Assembly: GCF_030717995.2 (NCBI RefSeq)
Contig: NZ_CP157743.1
Span: 434,001-498,000 of the forward strand
Origin: Methylomarinum sp. Ch1-1
GTDB taxonomy: Bacteria > Pseudomonadota > Gammaproteobacteria > Methylococcales > Methylomonadaceae
Direction: 5' to 3'
Length of the DNA stretch: 64,000 nt
Under the pieces are notes generated by a model. It was not told where the DNA came from. It ran no database searches and saw only the letters and a program-made list of their open reading frames with translations. Shown in pieces: positions 9,146 through 17,714 of this stretch (positions within the stretch are counted from its first letter, which is position 1; each line of letters begins with the position of its first letter). A program made the translations under genes and the position numbers.

Positions 9146-10155
9146 CAGCCTATCTCGGCCAAGACCTGCGCGGGTGTGATTTGGGTCAGGCAGTCGGTAT
9201 GCCCCAGCGGACATTCCCTGGCGAAACAGGGAGAGCAGTCGAGACGCAGGTCCACCACCTTGGCCCGGCTGTTCAGCGGCGGCGTAAAGCCGGGGTCCGA
9301 TGAGCCGTAGAGGGCGATCAATTTTTTATCCAATGCCGCGGCGACATGCATCAAGCCGGAATCGTTCGAAACCACGACATCGACCAGGGACATCAGATCG
9401 ACGGCTTCGGCCAACGATGTTTGACCGCTGAAGTCGCGACAGGCATCCCCGCTCAATTGATTGATCCTCGCAGCAACCGCTTGATCCTTGCCCGAACCGA
9501 ACAGCCACACCGACCAGCCTTGCGCCAGCTTGCATTGGGCCAGCTCGGCGTAATGTTCTGCCGGCCAACGCTTGGCCGGTCCGTACTCGGCGCCGGGACA
9601 GAGGGCGAGAATAGGAGCCTTATCGTTCAGGTTAAACTTGTCGCGCACCGCCTGCTGCCGATCGCTATCGATGGCCAGAGACGGCACCGGGCATTCAGGC
9701 GGCTGCGGAGCGTCGGCGGGCAACGCCAACGCGACAAAGCGCTGCACCGTCATCGTCAGCTTTTTTTTATCGAGCCTGCGCGCATCGTTTAACAGCCCCC
9801 AGCGCAGCTCGCCGAGATAACCGGTGCGCACCGGGATATCGGCGAAAAAAGGGATCAATGCGGACTTCCAGGAGTTAGGCAGCACGATGACCTGGTCATA
9901 GCGTTCGTTCCTTAATTGCTTGCCCAGCCTGATCCTCGCTTGCACCGCGAACTGGCCATGAGTCAACGGCATCTCGATCGCTTTCGACACTTCCGGCATT
10001 CTATCCAACAGCGGAAACGACCAGGCCGGCGCCAGTACGTCTATCCGGCAGCCAGACTCGCGTCGGCGCAACGTGATGAACAGGCTTTGCGCCATGACCA
10101 TATCACCGACCCAAGACGGGCCGATGACCAGGATTTTTTTAGCGCCTTCCGTCAC
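9145..10155 (-). CDS. waaF: Lipopolysaccharide heptosyltransferase II
   Basis: A 336-residue GT9 enzyme that adds the second heptose of the LPS inner core. It has the N-terminal motif ILVIGPSWVGDMVMAQSL, then VLPNSWKSALIPFFA, LCPGAEYGPAKRWP and VSNDSGLMHVAAAL, which are diagnostic of WaaF, plus the cysteine-rich end CSPCFARECPLGHTDCL. The start codon is GTG, directly abutting the ilvE stop codon, so translation is probably coupled. It is followed by waaC with a four-base overlap. The two heptosyltransferases act in sequence at the inner face of the cytoplasmic membrane. Confidence 0.96.
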   Translation of the reverse strand: MTEGAKKILVIGPSWVGDMVMAQSLFITLRRRESGCRIDVLAPAWSFPLLDRMPEVSKAIEMPLTHGQFAVQARIRLGKQLRNERYDQVIVLPNSWKSALIPFFADIPVRTGYLGELRWGLLNDARRLDKKKLTMTVQRFVALALPADAPQPPECPVPSLAIDSDRQQAVRDKFNLNDKAPILALCPGAEYGPAKRWPAEHYAELAQCKLAQGWSVWLFGSGKDQAVAARINQLSGDACRDFSGQTSLAEAVDLMSLVDVVVSNDSGLMHVAAALDKKLIALYGSSDPGFTPPLNSRAKVVDLRLDCSPCFARECPLGHTDCLTQITPAQVLAEIG

Positions 10156-11091
10156 TTAGGAAACGCAGCTCAGCCATTCTTGATGATCTGCGCGGCGGCC
10201 ATGGACATAATCGAAATACAGAGCCTGTAGTTTTTCGGTAATCGGGCCGCGAGTGCCGGCGCCGATAACACGTCCGTCCAGTTCTCTGATCGGAGTCACT
10301 TCGGCGGCGGAACCGGTAAAGAACGCCTCGTCGGCGATATAGACCTCATCCCTGGAAATCCGTTTCTCGCTGACCTCCAGCCCCTGTTCCCTGGCGATGG
10401 TCATGATGGTGTCCCGGGTAATGCCTTCCAGCGCCGACGTCACTTCCGGCGTATAAAGCTTGCCGTTGCGGACGATAAACAGGTTTTCGCCGCTGCCTTC
10501 GGCCGCATAACCTTCGTGATCCAGCAATAAGGCTTCATCATAACCGGTCGATTGCGCTTCCTGTAAGGCCAGAATGGAATTGATGTAATTACCGTTGGCC
10601 TTGGCCTTGCACATCGTGCTGTTGACATGATTGCGCGTATAGGAAGAGGTTCTGACGCGGATTCCTTTTTCCATGTTTTCCGCGCCCAGATAGGCGCCCC
10701 ATTCCCAGGCTGCAATCATCACATGCACTTTTAGATTATCGGCCCGCAGCCCCATACCTTCGGAGCCATAAAAACACATGCTGCGAATATAAGCACTGTC
10801 GAGGTTGTTTTTAGCCACCGCTTCACGATGCGCCTGATTGATTTGGTCCTTAGCAAAAGGAATCTTCATGTTCAGGATATGAGCCGAACGATACAACCTG
10901 TCGGTATGTTCAGGCAATTTGAAGATTGCCGTCCCTTGTTCGGCATGATAGGCTCGCAGACCTTCAAAGACTCCAGCACCATAGTGCAAAGTATGAGTCA
11001 AAACATGAACTTTCGCTTCACGCCATTCCAGCCATTCTCCATCCAGCCAAATTAAGCCGTCTCTATCATCCATTGTCATCATTTTATTCAA
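10156..11091 (-). CDS. ilvE: Branched-chain amino acid aminotransferase
   Basis: A class IV PLP-dependent aminotransferase of about 307-311 residues that interconverts Leu, Ile and Val with their 2-oxo acids using glutamate. Recognisable parts are DGEWLEWREAKVHVLTHTLH, GVFEGLRAY, the catalytic-lysine region CKAKANGNYINSILA, the phosphate-binding EGSGENLFIV, and FFTGSAAEVTPI. The start is uncertain among three nearby ATGs (MNKMMTMDD). It is the first gene of the minus-strand run that continues through waaF, waaC and the secretion genes. A D-amino-acid aminotransferase is unlikely given the length and motifs. Confidence 0.94.
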   Translation of the reverse strand: MNKMMTMDDRDGLIWLDGEWLEWREAKVHVLTHTLHYGAGVFEGLRAYHAEQGTAIFKLPEHTDRLYRSAHILNMKIPFAKDQINQAHREAVAKNNLDSAYIRSMCFYGSEGMGLRADNLKVHVMIAAWEWGAYLGAENMEKGIRVRTSSYTRNHVNSTMCKAKANGNYINSILALQEAQSTGYDEALLLDHEGYAAEGSGENLFIVRNGKLYTPEVTSALEGITRDTIMTIAREQGLEVSEKRISRDEVYIADEAFFTGSAAEVTPIRELDGRVIGAGTRGPITEKLQALYFDYVHGRRADHQEWLSCVS

Positions 11092-11145
11092 GCCCGCCTA
11101 TTTATCGAGTGTTTGAGTCACAAAACCGTGTATGTTTAAATATAT

Positions 11146-11200
11146 ATTTGTCGCAATTATTCAGTATCTTTCAGAATTTAGGCAGCAGTTCATTGATTTT
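11146..11200. repeat. Third intergenic repeat family, copy 1
   Basis: A segment of about 50 bases containing TATTCAGTATCTTTCA, then TTTAGGCAG and TCATTGATTT, matches the reverse complement of 26912-26962 with scattered differences. A shorter related core (ACTATTCAGTAT) appears near 41786-41800 and inverted near 41904-41918. It is non-coding. The origin is unknown. Confidence 0.55.
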
Positions 11201-11210
11201 TCCGGACACG

Positions 11211-11276
11211 TTCACCCAGCACCTAAATAAACGAAGATTATAAATCATAGCCTAGGGTAATTAGGTGCTGGGTGAA
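11211..11276. repeat. Short inverted-end element, family 1 copy A
   Basis: A 66-base unit bounded by TTCACCCAGCACCTAA and the matching inverted end TTAGGTGCTGGGTGAA. Its middle is the reverse complement of copies at 14547 and 57502, with a small internal deletion. It has the size and terminal inverted repeats of a MITE or REP-like element with no coding capacity, and can fold into one hairpin. Confidence 0.8.
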
Positions 11277-11322
11277 ATCTGCTGGCGGCTAACGGCATCC
11301 TGCTTCACGCGGCACTTGCAGA

Positions 11323-11388
11323 TTTTGCAGGGAGAAATTGCTCCTGCATTATCTACATTTCCGCCTTCCTTGGCGGTCGGAGCAAAAA
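11323..11388. repeat. Second intergenic repeat family, copy A
   Basis: The unit begins TTTTGCAGG, passes through TTGCTCCTGCAT and CATTTCCGCCTTCC, and ends GGCGGTCGGAGCAAAAA. It matches 27133-27199 almost base for base, and the right half matches the 51-base insertion at 57422-57472. The ends TTTTGC and GCAAAA are inverted. It is non-coding; a short reading frame across it exists only because the repeat is stop-free in one frame. Confidence 0.7.
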
Positions 11389-11423
11389 TCCGCCTGTTGC
11401 AGACAGCCCGATAAATCATTTAA

Positions 11424-14294
11424 TTATTCCATCAAATCGCGCCAAATCTTTTCAACCTGCTTGCGCATTTCGGCGAATTCATCGCCGCCGGCCACCGCTC
11501 GTTTGCCCTGTAAAACCTGATGATGCCCGTAATCCCGGTAGGCGCAATAGGCCTTTTTCAGCAATGCGGCATTTTCCATGGAAACAAAGCCATGTTTCGC
11601 CAACCCTTCGAGCAATCTAATGTTGTCGGTATAGGCGGCCAATGTTTCATTTTCCGAACTATGCGCCAATACGCCAAATTGTACTATAAACTCAATGTCG
11701 GCAATACCGCCTTTGCTTTGTTTTAAATCAAAAACGTCTCCATCTTTAGGCGCCAGGTTTTCCCGCATTTTTTCCCGCATCTCCCTGACTTCCTGCCGCA
11801 GTCGATTCATTTCCCTGGGCAAAGCCAGGATCCTGCTGCGTATGGCTTCGTATTGCTGCTTTAATGCCGCATCGCCGGCGATAAAGCGCCCCCGCACCAG
11901 CGCCTGATGCTCCCAGGTCCAGGCGTCATGTTCCATATAGCTTTGATAAGTTTTGATATGGCTGACCAATAACCCCGAGTCCCCGCTGGGCCGGAGACGC
12001 AAATCTACTTCATAAAGCACGCCGGACAACATTTTGGTATCGAGGATATGGCGGACTTTTTGTCCCAAACGCATGTAGAATTGGGAACAGCTTAAGGGCT
12101 TTGCGCCATCGGTCATGACCTGACCGTTTTCGCAGTCATATAAAAACACCATGTCCAGGTCGGAAGCGTAACCCAATTCGATGCCGCCCAGCTTGCCCAT
12201 GCCCAGCACGGCAAATTTTTTCGCGCAATTATCGCTATCCGGCGGAAAACCGTGTTTGGCGGTCAACATGCACCATGCCCGCTCGACCACCTGCTCCAAT
12301 ATCACCTCGGCTATATAAGTCAAATAGTCGCTGACCACCATCACCGGTATGACACCCATGATATCCGCCGCCGCCACTCGCAACACGTTCAGATGCTTGA
12401 ACTGCCTCAGCAAGGTCATCAATTGCTCGTCATCGAGCACATTGACTTTCTCCAACTCCTGCGCCAACTGCTCCGCCAACGCTTGTTTTTTCAAGGGCTC
12501 ATACAAAGAGCCGGGATCTAATAATTCATCGAACAATATCGGATATTGCGCCAGATATTCGCAGATCCAGGGGCTAGCCGACGATAAGGTCACCAACTGC
12601 GCCAACGCATCGGGGTTTTCCGCCAGCAACGCTAAATAAACATTGCGGCCAGCGACCTCATCCAACAACTTCAGGATTCGCAATAAGGTTTGATCACGGT
12701 TTTCGGTGCTTTGCACCGCTTCGATCAACTGCGGCATCAATCGGTCGACCACGCCGGCGCCTTTGCTGGTCAAGCGCTTCATCGCATGGGAATTCTTAAA
12801 ACTCTGTAAGGCATCATATACATCGGCGCAATGCAAATATCCATATTCGCCCAGATATTCCAGACTCTGCTCCCGGCCTAGCCCGCCCGCCCAGATCAAA
12901 TGTGAGTTTTGCAAGGTCTTTTCCTGTTCCGACAACGAAAATACCTGATCGAAGATCGCATGCACCGCCTCTCTTACCTTATCCAAAACCTGTTTAAAAC
13001 TTTCCCAGTCGTCATAATCCATCGAAAAGGCAAGAATTTTCTGCACCATCGGGTCCTTAGGCAAATCATGGACCTGCTTATCCTGATATTGCTGAATATG
13101 GTTTTCCACACGACGCAAAAAGACGTAAGCGTTCGTTAATGTGGCGACATCCTCTCTGGCCATCAAGCCCAGACTTTCCAGCATCCGCAGAATGCTCTGG
13201 ATTTCCCGCTGCTGCAATTCGACGTCATTCCCGCCCCGGATCAGTTGAAACGCCTGACCGATGAATTCAATTTCCCGAATCCCCCCCGGTCCCAACTTGA
13301 CGTTTTCCATCCTATCCTTACGACGCAGTTCCTGGGTGATCTGCAATTTCAATGAACGCAGCTCCTCGAAAGCGCCGTAGTCCAGATAACGCCGGTAAAC
13401 AAATGGCTTGATCATCGCCGCCAATTGCTTGCCGCTGTCGAAATCGCCCGCCACTTGACGAGCCTTGATCATCGCGTAACGTTCCCATTCCCTGGCCTGA
13501 GTCATGTAATAATTTTCCATGCCATCGAAGGTCATGATCAACGGCCCGCTATCGCCAAAAGGACGCAAGCGGATATCGGTTCTAAATACGAAACCGTCCG
13601 CCGTCGTCTCATCGAGCATCTTCACCAACGAGCGGCATATGCGAGTAAAGAACTCGCCATACGTGGTTTCTTTGCGATCACTCAAGACCCCATCTTCGGC
13701 ATAGGCGAAAATCAGGTCGATATCGGACGAATAATTCAGCTCCCAAGCCCCTAACTTGCCCATGCCCAACACGACGATGTTGATCGGCTTGCCATCTTGC
13801 AGGGTAGGCGTGCCACGGCGCTCGCACGCTTGTTGATATAAATAATCCAATGCATGCTGAATACAGGCCTCGGCTAATGCCGTGAGATCTTTCAGTGTCT
13901 CGTCCAGCTCCGCCCATCCCGCCAAGTCTCGCCACGCAATTCTCGTCATCTCCTTATTGCGGAAGCGTCTCAAGAATTTAGCCAGATCCGCCTCGTTATG
14001 CGGTTCGAACTCGGCCAGGACTTGTCCATACTGTTTCCGAGCCTGGTCGGAAAATAAGCGCCCCGACTCGAGCAGGTCTAACAGCTCCTCCGGACTTCGC
14101 TGGCAAAACCCGGCGACAAACTGACTGCAGGCCCATACCTTGGGCAGCGATTGTCTAAATCGTTGCCGTTGGCTTGATGGAATGGCCTCTAACTGAATTT
14201 GCCGAGTAAATCCAATCAATGCGCTTGCTGTTGCATCTCTGAGCTCGACCGGTAACGCTGCGATTTCTGAAGACTCTATTTCGAAGGAGGACAT
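11424..14294 (-). CDS. glnE: Glutamine synthetase adenylyltransferase / deadenylase
   Basis: A bifunctional enzyme of about 956 residues that adenylylates and deadenylylates glutamine synthetase in response to nitrogen status through PII. It has two nucleotidyltransferase domains in tandem: GMGKLGAWELNYSSDIDLIF in the N-terminal half (deadenylase) and GMGKLGGIELGYASDLDMVF in the C-terminal half (adenylase), each with the GS and DxD metal residues, plus LGPGGIREIEF and KGGIADIEF. I prefer the ATG at 14294 (MSSFEIESSE) over one 16 codons upstream, whose extra residues are hydrophobic and unlike the family. It is transcribed alone between repeat-rich gaps. Confidence 0.96.
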   Translation of the reverse strand: MSSFEIESSEIAALPVELRDATASALIGFTRQIQLEAIPSSQRQRFRQSLPKVWACSQFVAGFCQRSPEELLDLLESGRLFSDQARKQYGQVLAEFEPHNEADLAKFLRRFRNKEMTRIAWRDLAGWAELDETLKDLTALAEACIQHALDYLYQQACERRGTPTLQDGKPINIVVLGMGKLGAWELNYSSDIDLIFAYAEDGVLSDRKETTYGEFFTRICRSLVKMLDETTADGFVFRTDIRLRPFGDSGPLIMTFDGMENYYMTQAREWERYAMIKARQVAGDFDSGKQLAAMIKPFVYRRYLDYGAFEELRSLKLQITQELRRKDRMENVKLGPGGIREIEFIGQAFQLIRGGNDVELQQREIQSILRMLESLGLMAREDVATLTNAYVFLRRVENHIQQYQDKQVHDLPKDPMVQKILAFSMDYDDWESFKQVLDKVREAVHAIFDQVFSLSEQEKTLQNSHLIWAGGLGREQSLEYLGEYGYLHCADVYDALQSFKNSHAMKRLTSKGAGVVDRLMPQLIEAVQSTENRDQTLLRILKLLDEVAGRNVYLALLAENPDALAQLVTLSSASPWICEYLAQYPILFDELLDPGSLYEPLKKQALAEQLAQELEKVNVLDDEQLMTLLRQFKHLNVLRVAAADIMGVIPVMVVSDYLTYIAEVILEQVVERAWCMLTAKHGFPPDSDNCAKKFAVLGMGKLGGIELGYASDLDMVFLYDCENGQVMTDGAKPLSCSQFYMRLGQKVRHILDTKMLSGVLYEVDLRLRPSGDSGLLVSHIKTYQSYMEHDAWTWEHQALVRGRFIAGDAALKQQYEAIRSRILALPREMNRLRQEVREMREKMRENLAPKDGDVFDLKQSKGGIADIEFIVQFGVLAHSSENETLAAYTDNIRLLEGLAKHGFVSMENAALLKKAYCAYRDYGHHQVLQGKRAVAGGDEFAEMRKQVEKIWRDLME

Positions 14295-14416
14295 GGGCGG
14301 GACAATGCAAAAAAAAACAATCATGATAACCAAACTATACAACCGATAGAAGGACTATTTATGTCCTCGGAAACGTCTAGCACCTAGTCAATATTATTCT
14401 GTCGGCAATTGTGAAT

Positions 14417-14461
14417 GTAGGTGTGGATTTAGCCGCGCAATGCGGATAAATTCGCACCTAC
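14417..14461. repeat. Imperfect palindrome with GTAGGTG and CACCTAC arms
   Basis: The sequence reads GTAGGTGTGGATTTAGCCGC, a short GCAA loop, and then the near-complementary arm ending GCACCTAC. It could form a long hairpin. It resembles a dispersed palindromic repeat more than a terminator because no T-run follows. Confidence 0.5.
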
Positions 14462-14546
14462 CGCGGCATTTCCCGGTTTCGCGTTTAAAAAGGTTTAAGC
14501 CTGTATCTCAGGTCGCTCTGGAAGAAGTGATCGCGGCATGGACGTA

Positions 14547-14619
14547 TTCACCCAGCACCTAAATTCCATAGGCTAATGGCTGCGATAAATCATCTTCGTT
14601 TATTTAGGTGCTGGGTGAA
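14547..14619. repeat. Short inverted-end element, family 1 copy B
   Basis: A 73-base unit from TTCACCCAGCACCTAAAT to ATTTAGGTGCTGGGTGAA. Apart from one base in the left end, it is the same as the copy at 57502-57574, including the interior (TAGGCTAATGGCTGCGATAA), although the two lie 43 kb apart. That indicates recent spread or ongoing gene conversion. Confidence 0.85.
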
Positions 14620-15319
14620 CGGCACCTTCTGGAAGCGCTACCTGATACAGGCTGGTTTCTTAACCCGAACTCAGATTAACCACGGCAAAAATGCTCAAAC
14701 TGATGAGAATTGCTGACGCCTACCGAGTACCCGTCACCTATACCATGACTGAGTACTCGTTACCGCCACATGCATGTCTTGATCCGCTGTAGTTCTTGTC
14801 GCTGTTGTCGCGAGACACTGAGCCAATACGTAAGAATATTCTTACTCTCTGACCCGCTATTGTTGCGATTTTGCCAAGACGACCCAACATTTCCTGAGTC
14901 GATCAACATGTTTTTATCAATGGCAGTCAGGCAGGGTCATTAACCCGCCCAACCCCTTAATCCAAAGCGTTGAATGCCGCTAACAAATGACTAATCCGCG
15001 CTACAATCAGTTGATTTTTGTTAAGAAATGGGAATTAGTTCCGCCCCAGCCCTTGAATTCGAGAATGATTAAGGTATCCTTAAGCAGCATTTAATTCATC
15101 ATTTTCCGTGATCAATCTCACATTTTTTAAATGGAATTTGATAATTCCTAGCGCACTCACGATGACCGGATCTGGCATGATGCCTGTCATCCCGTCTATA
15201 GCGCTTGTAGTCGACTTTATCCGACATAAAACTCAAAAACACTGACCTGATTTTGCAGTTTCACCTGCATTTTTTTTAATCCAAACAACCTTGGTCCAGG
15301 CCAAGGCCGGAATGATATT

Positions 15320-17023
15320 ATGACAATAAAAAGAAGACAGATATTAAAAGCCGGCGCCGCGGCATTAACGACACCCGCCATCTTCGGCGGCGCAATGCTC
15401 TCGAAAACGGCTCAAGCCCAACTTTGTCGCCCCACCGGCATCAGAAGCCCCGGCACCGAACCCGACAGTCCGCCGGTCACCCCTTTCACCGAACCCTTGT
15501 TCATTCCCGATGCCTTGAGCCCGGTCAATCCGGCCAGTTTGACCACGCCCCCCGATCCCAACCGTCATCAACGCTTCGATGAATTTCAACCGATCAAATA
15601 TTACGAGCAACGCATCACCGAAGGCTACTGGAATTATCATTCCGAGCTAACCCAATTAACCCCCAATCAATCAGGCTCCTTGGCCTGGATGTACAACGGC
15701 AGCACCCCGGGTGAAACCTTGGTGGCCCGCTATGGCGAACCGGTTTTCGTCCGTCGCTACAATGATTTACCGACGGCCGACCAAATCCAGATGCCGATCG
15801 GTTATCCGGCCATCAGCACCCATTTGCATAACGCTCACACCGCCTCCGAGAGCGATGGCTATCCGATGGATTTCGCCGAACCAGGCCAGTTCTGGGACCA
15901 TCATTATGCGATGATGTATGCCCGCAACGACCCGAATGAAGCCTTGGCCAGCCTCTGGTATCACGATCACATGATCGACTTTACCGCGACCAACGTCTAT
16001 GCGGGTTTATCCGGCATGGCCATTTTTTATGACCATATCGACTCCGGCGATGAAAACGACAAGCATCCCCACGCGCTGCGACTGCCCGGCAACATGCGCT
16101 TCGGCGGCGCGCCCGGCTCTGCCAATGGCTACGACATTTCATTGATTCTGCATGACGTCCGTTTCGACAGCTCTGGCAATCCGGCTTATAACGTATTCGA
16201 CACCGACGGCCACTTGGGCGACCTGATTACCGTCAACCGAAAAGTCATGCCGTATCTGAATGTGGAGCGTCGTAAATATCGTTTCCGTATCTATGACGGC
16301 GGGCCCTCCCGTTTCTACGAATTGCAACTGGGCGACGGCGATCCGTTTTTCATCATTTCCAACGACGGCAACCTGCTGGAAGAACCGGTCGAAGCCACCA
16401 GCATCGTCTTAGGCCCGGCCAACCGCCAGGATGTCATCATCGACTTCTCCCGCTACAGTCCCGGACAAACGGTCGAGTTTTTCAACGTCATGGAGCAAAT
16501 CAACGGTCAAGGTCCCTCCGGGCGCCGTTTGGACGGCCCTAGCCGCATGAATGTCATGCAATTCAGGATCATCGACAGCAATGTCGAGGATAACAGCCAA
16601 ATCCCAGACTTCATGCGAAAACTGCCGCCTATCAATCTGAATGAAGTCGTCGCGGAACGCGAATGGGTGTTCGATCATGATATGGGGCTTTGGACCGTCA
16701 ACGGCAGCTTCATGGATCCGACCATCATTTCGGCTGCGCCAAGACAGGGAACCGCCGAGATCTGGCATTTCCGCAATGCCGGCAGCTCTTGGGCGCATCC
16801 GTGTCACGTTCACTTCGAAGAATTTCAGGTTTTGGAATGGAACGGCAAAAAACCGACCGGCGTCTTGCGTTCACGCAAAGACGTGGCGACATTAGGGCCA
16901 AACGATCATGCCAAGGTGTTCTATCGCTTCGACGATTTCGTCGGCCGCTATGTCATCCATTGTCACAACAATGTCCATGAAGACAACGCCATGATGCTGC
17001 GCTGGGATATCACGCCAGGCTAG
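15320..17023 (+). CDS. Tat-exported multicopper oxidase (laccase / CotA-like)
   Basis: A 567-residue periplasmic copper oxidase. The N-terminus MTIKRRQILKAGAAAL is a twin-arginine signal. The copper ligands are visible in order: HLHNAH (about 168-173), WYHDHM (about 213-218), HPCHVHFEEF (about 493-502) and HCHNNVHEDNAMM near the end (His-Cys-His, with Met as axial T1 ligand). This three-domain layout resembles bilirubin oxidase, CotA and phenoxazinone synthase. The substrate is unknown and could be Cu(I), Mn(II) or phenolics. It leads a plus-strand operon with an SCO-like gene 52 bases downstream and a large unknown secreted protein. Confidence 0.9.
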   Translation: MTIKRRQILKAGAAALTTPAIFGGAMLSKTAQAQLCRPTGIRSPGTEPDSPPVTPFTEPLFIPDALSPVNPASLTTPPDPNRHQRFDEFQPIKYYEQRITEGYWNYHSELTQLTPNQSGSLAWMYNGSTPGETLVARYGEPVFVRRYNDLPTADQIQMPIGYPAISTHLHNAHTASESDGYPMDFAEPGQFWDHHYAMMYARNDPNEALASLWYHDHMIDFTATNVYAGLSGMAIFYDHIDSGDENDKHPHALRLPGNMRFGGAPGSANGYDISLILHDVRFDSSGNPAYNVFDTDGHLGDLITVNRKVMPYLNVERRKYRFRIYDGGPSRFYELQLGDGDPFFIISNDGNLLEEPVEATSIVLGPANRQDVIIDFSRYSPGQTVEFFNVMEQINGQGPSGRRLDGPSRMNVMQFRIIDSNVEDNSQIPDFMRKLPPINLNEVVAEREWVFDHDMGLWTVNGSFMDPTIISAAPRQGTAEIWHFRNAGSSWAHPCHVHFEEFQVLEWNGKKPTGVLRSRKDVATLGPNDHAKVFYRFDDFVGRYVIHCHNNVHEDNAMMLRWDITPG

Positions 17024-17075
17024 TTCCACTGACACGCATCGATCCAGACCCAACAAATTTATTTAGGAATTCATC

Positions 17076-17702
17076 ATGAACAGTAGAAGAACATTTCTTG
17101 CCACTGCGGCTCTGAGTGTGCCAGCCTTAGCCGGCGCGGCGAGTGGAGCCGGCAACCTAGCCAATAATCCGGCTTTCAAAGACTGCCCGCGCGCTAACGG
17201 TGGCCCCAACGCCCATCGCTTCCCCCAAGTGATCGTTCAGGACCAACACAAGCAAAAAGCCTGGTTTTACGAACAGCTGATCAACAACAAGCTGGTATTG
17301 ATCAACTTCACTTCGGTAAAAAGCGAAAAACGCTATCCGATCATCGGCAATCTGGTCAGAGTCCAAGACATGCTGGCGGATCGATTAGGCGATGATGTCA
17401 ATATGTACACCATTTCTACCGATCCCTACCACGACACTCCCGAAGCGCTGCAACAACTGGCCGAGAGCCATGGCGCACAATGGAAATTCCTGACCGGCCA
17501 GCCGGACGATATCCGTGAGATACTCCATGCTTTTGGCGTACACGGCAGCATTAACGGACTGACCTGGATCGGCAACGAAAAAACCGGACGCTGGCTGTCC
17601 AAAGCCAGCCGCCAACATCCGCTGTTTATCGCCGAAGCGGTCGCGAGACTGAGCATAGGCCGGCACCATAAACCGTTCTTGGTTGATTTGCACAGTGTTT
17701 AG
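17076..17702 (+). CDS. SCO1/SenC-fold secreted protein lacking the copper-binding residues
   Basis: A 208-residue exported protein; MNSRRTFLATAALSVPALAG is a Tat-like signal. The body follows the SCO thioredoxin fold: LVLINFTSV, VNMYTISTDPYHDTPEAL, WKFLTGQPDDIREIL and FGVHG. At the place where SCO proteins carry CxxxCP after the FT strand, it reads FTSVKSEKRYP with no cysteine. The usual late histidine before the last strand is also missing (SINGLTWIGNE). It therefore cannot bind copper in the SCO way and may be a partner or chaperone of the oxidase encoded just upstream. The next gene begins 12 bases after it, so the three genes form one operon. Confidence 0.85.
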   Translation: MNSRRTFLATAALSVPALAGAASGAGNLANNPAFKDCPRANGGPNAHRFPQVIVQDQHKQKAWFYEQLINNKLVLINFTSVKSEKRYPIIGNLVRVQDMLADRLGDDVNMYTISTDPYHDTPEALQQLAESHGAQWKFLTGQPDDIREILHAFGVHGSINGLTWIGNEKTGRWLSKASRQHPLFIAEAVARLSIGRHHKPFLVDLHSV

Positions 17703-17714
17703 GGAGATAACAAA

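Larger units (their letters stand above)
11092..11423. other. Repeat-rich gap between glnE and ilvE
   Basis: The 332 bases between the glnE stop and the ilvE start hold three stacked repeat units, described separately: a segment near 11146-11200 that recurs inverted near 26912-26962, the 66-base inverted-end element at 11211-11276, and the second repeat family at 11323-11388. I see no gene and no clear terminator for glnE. The ilvE promoter must lie in or just next to the first repeat. Confidence 0.6.
14295..15319. other. Long intergenic gap with hairpins, upstream of the copper cluster
   Basis: About 1 kb with no credible gene. It holds an imperfect hairpin at 14417-14461 (GTAGGTG and CACCTAC arms) and the inverted-end element at 14547-14619. 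The remainder (14620-15319) lies between the divergent glnE and multicopper oxidase genes and must carry the promoters of both. No operator could be identified with confidence. Confidence 0.6.
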
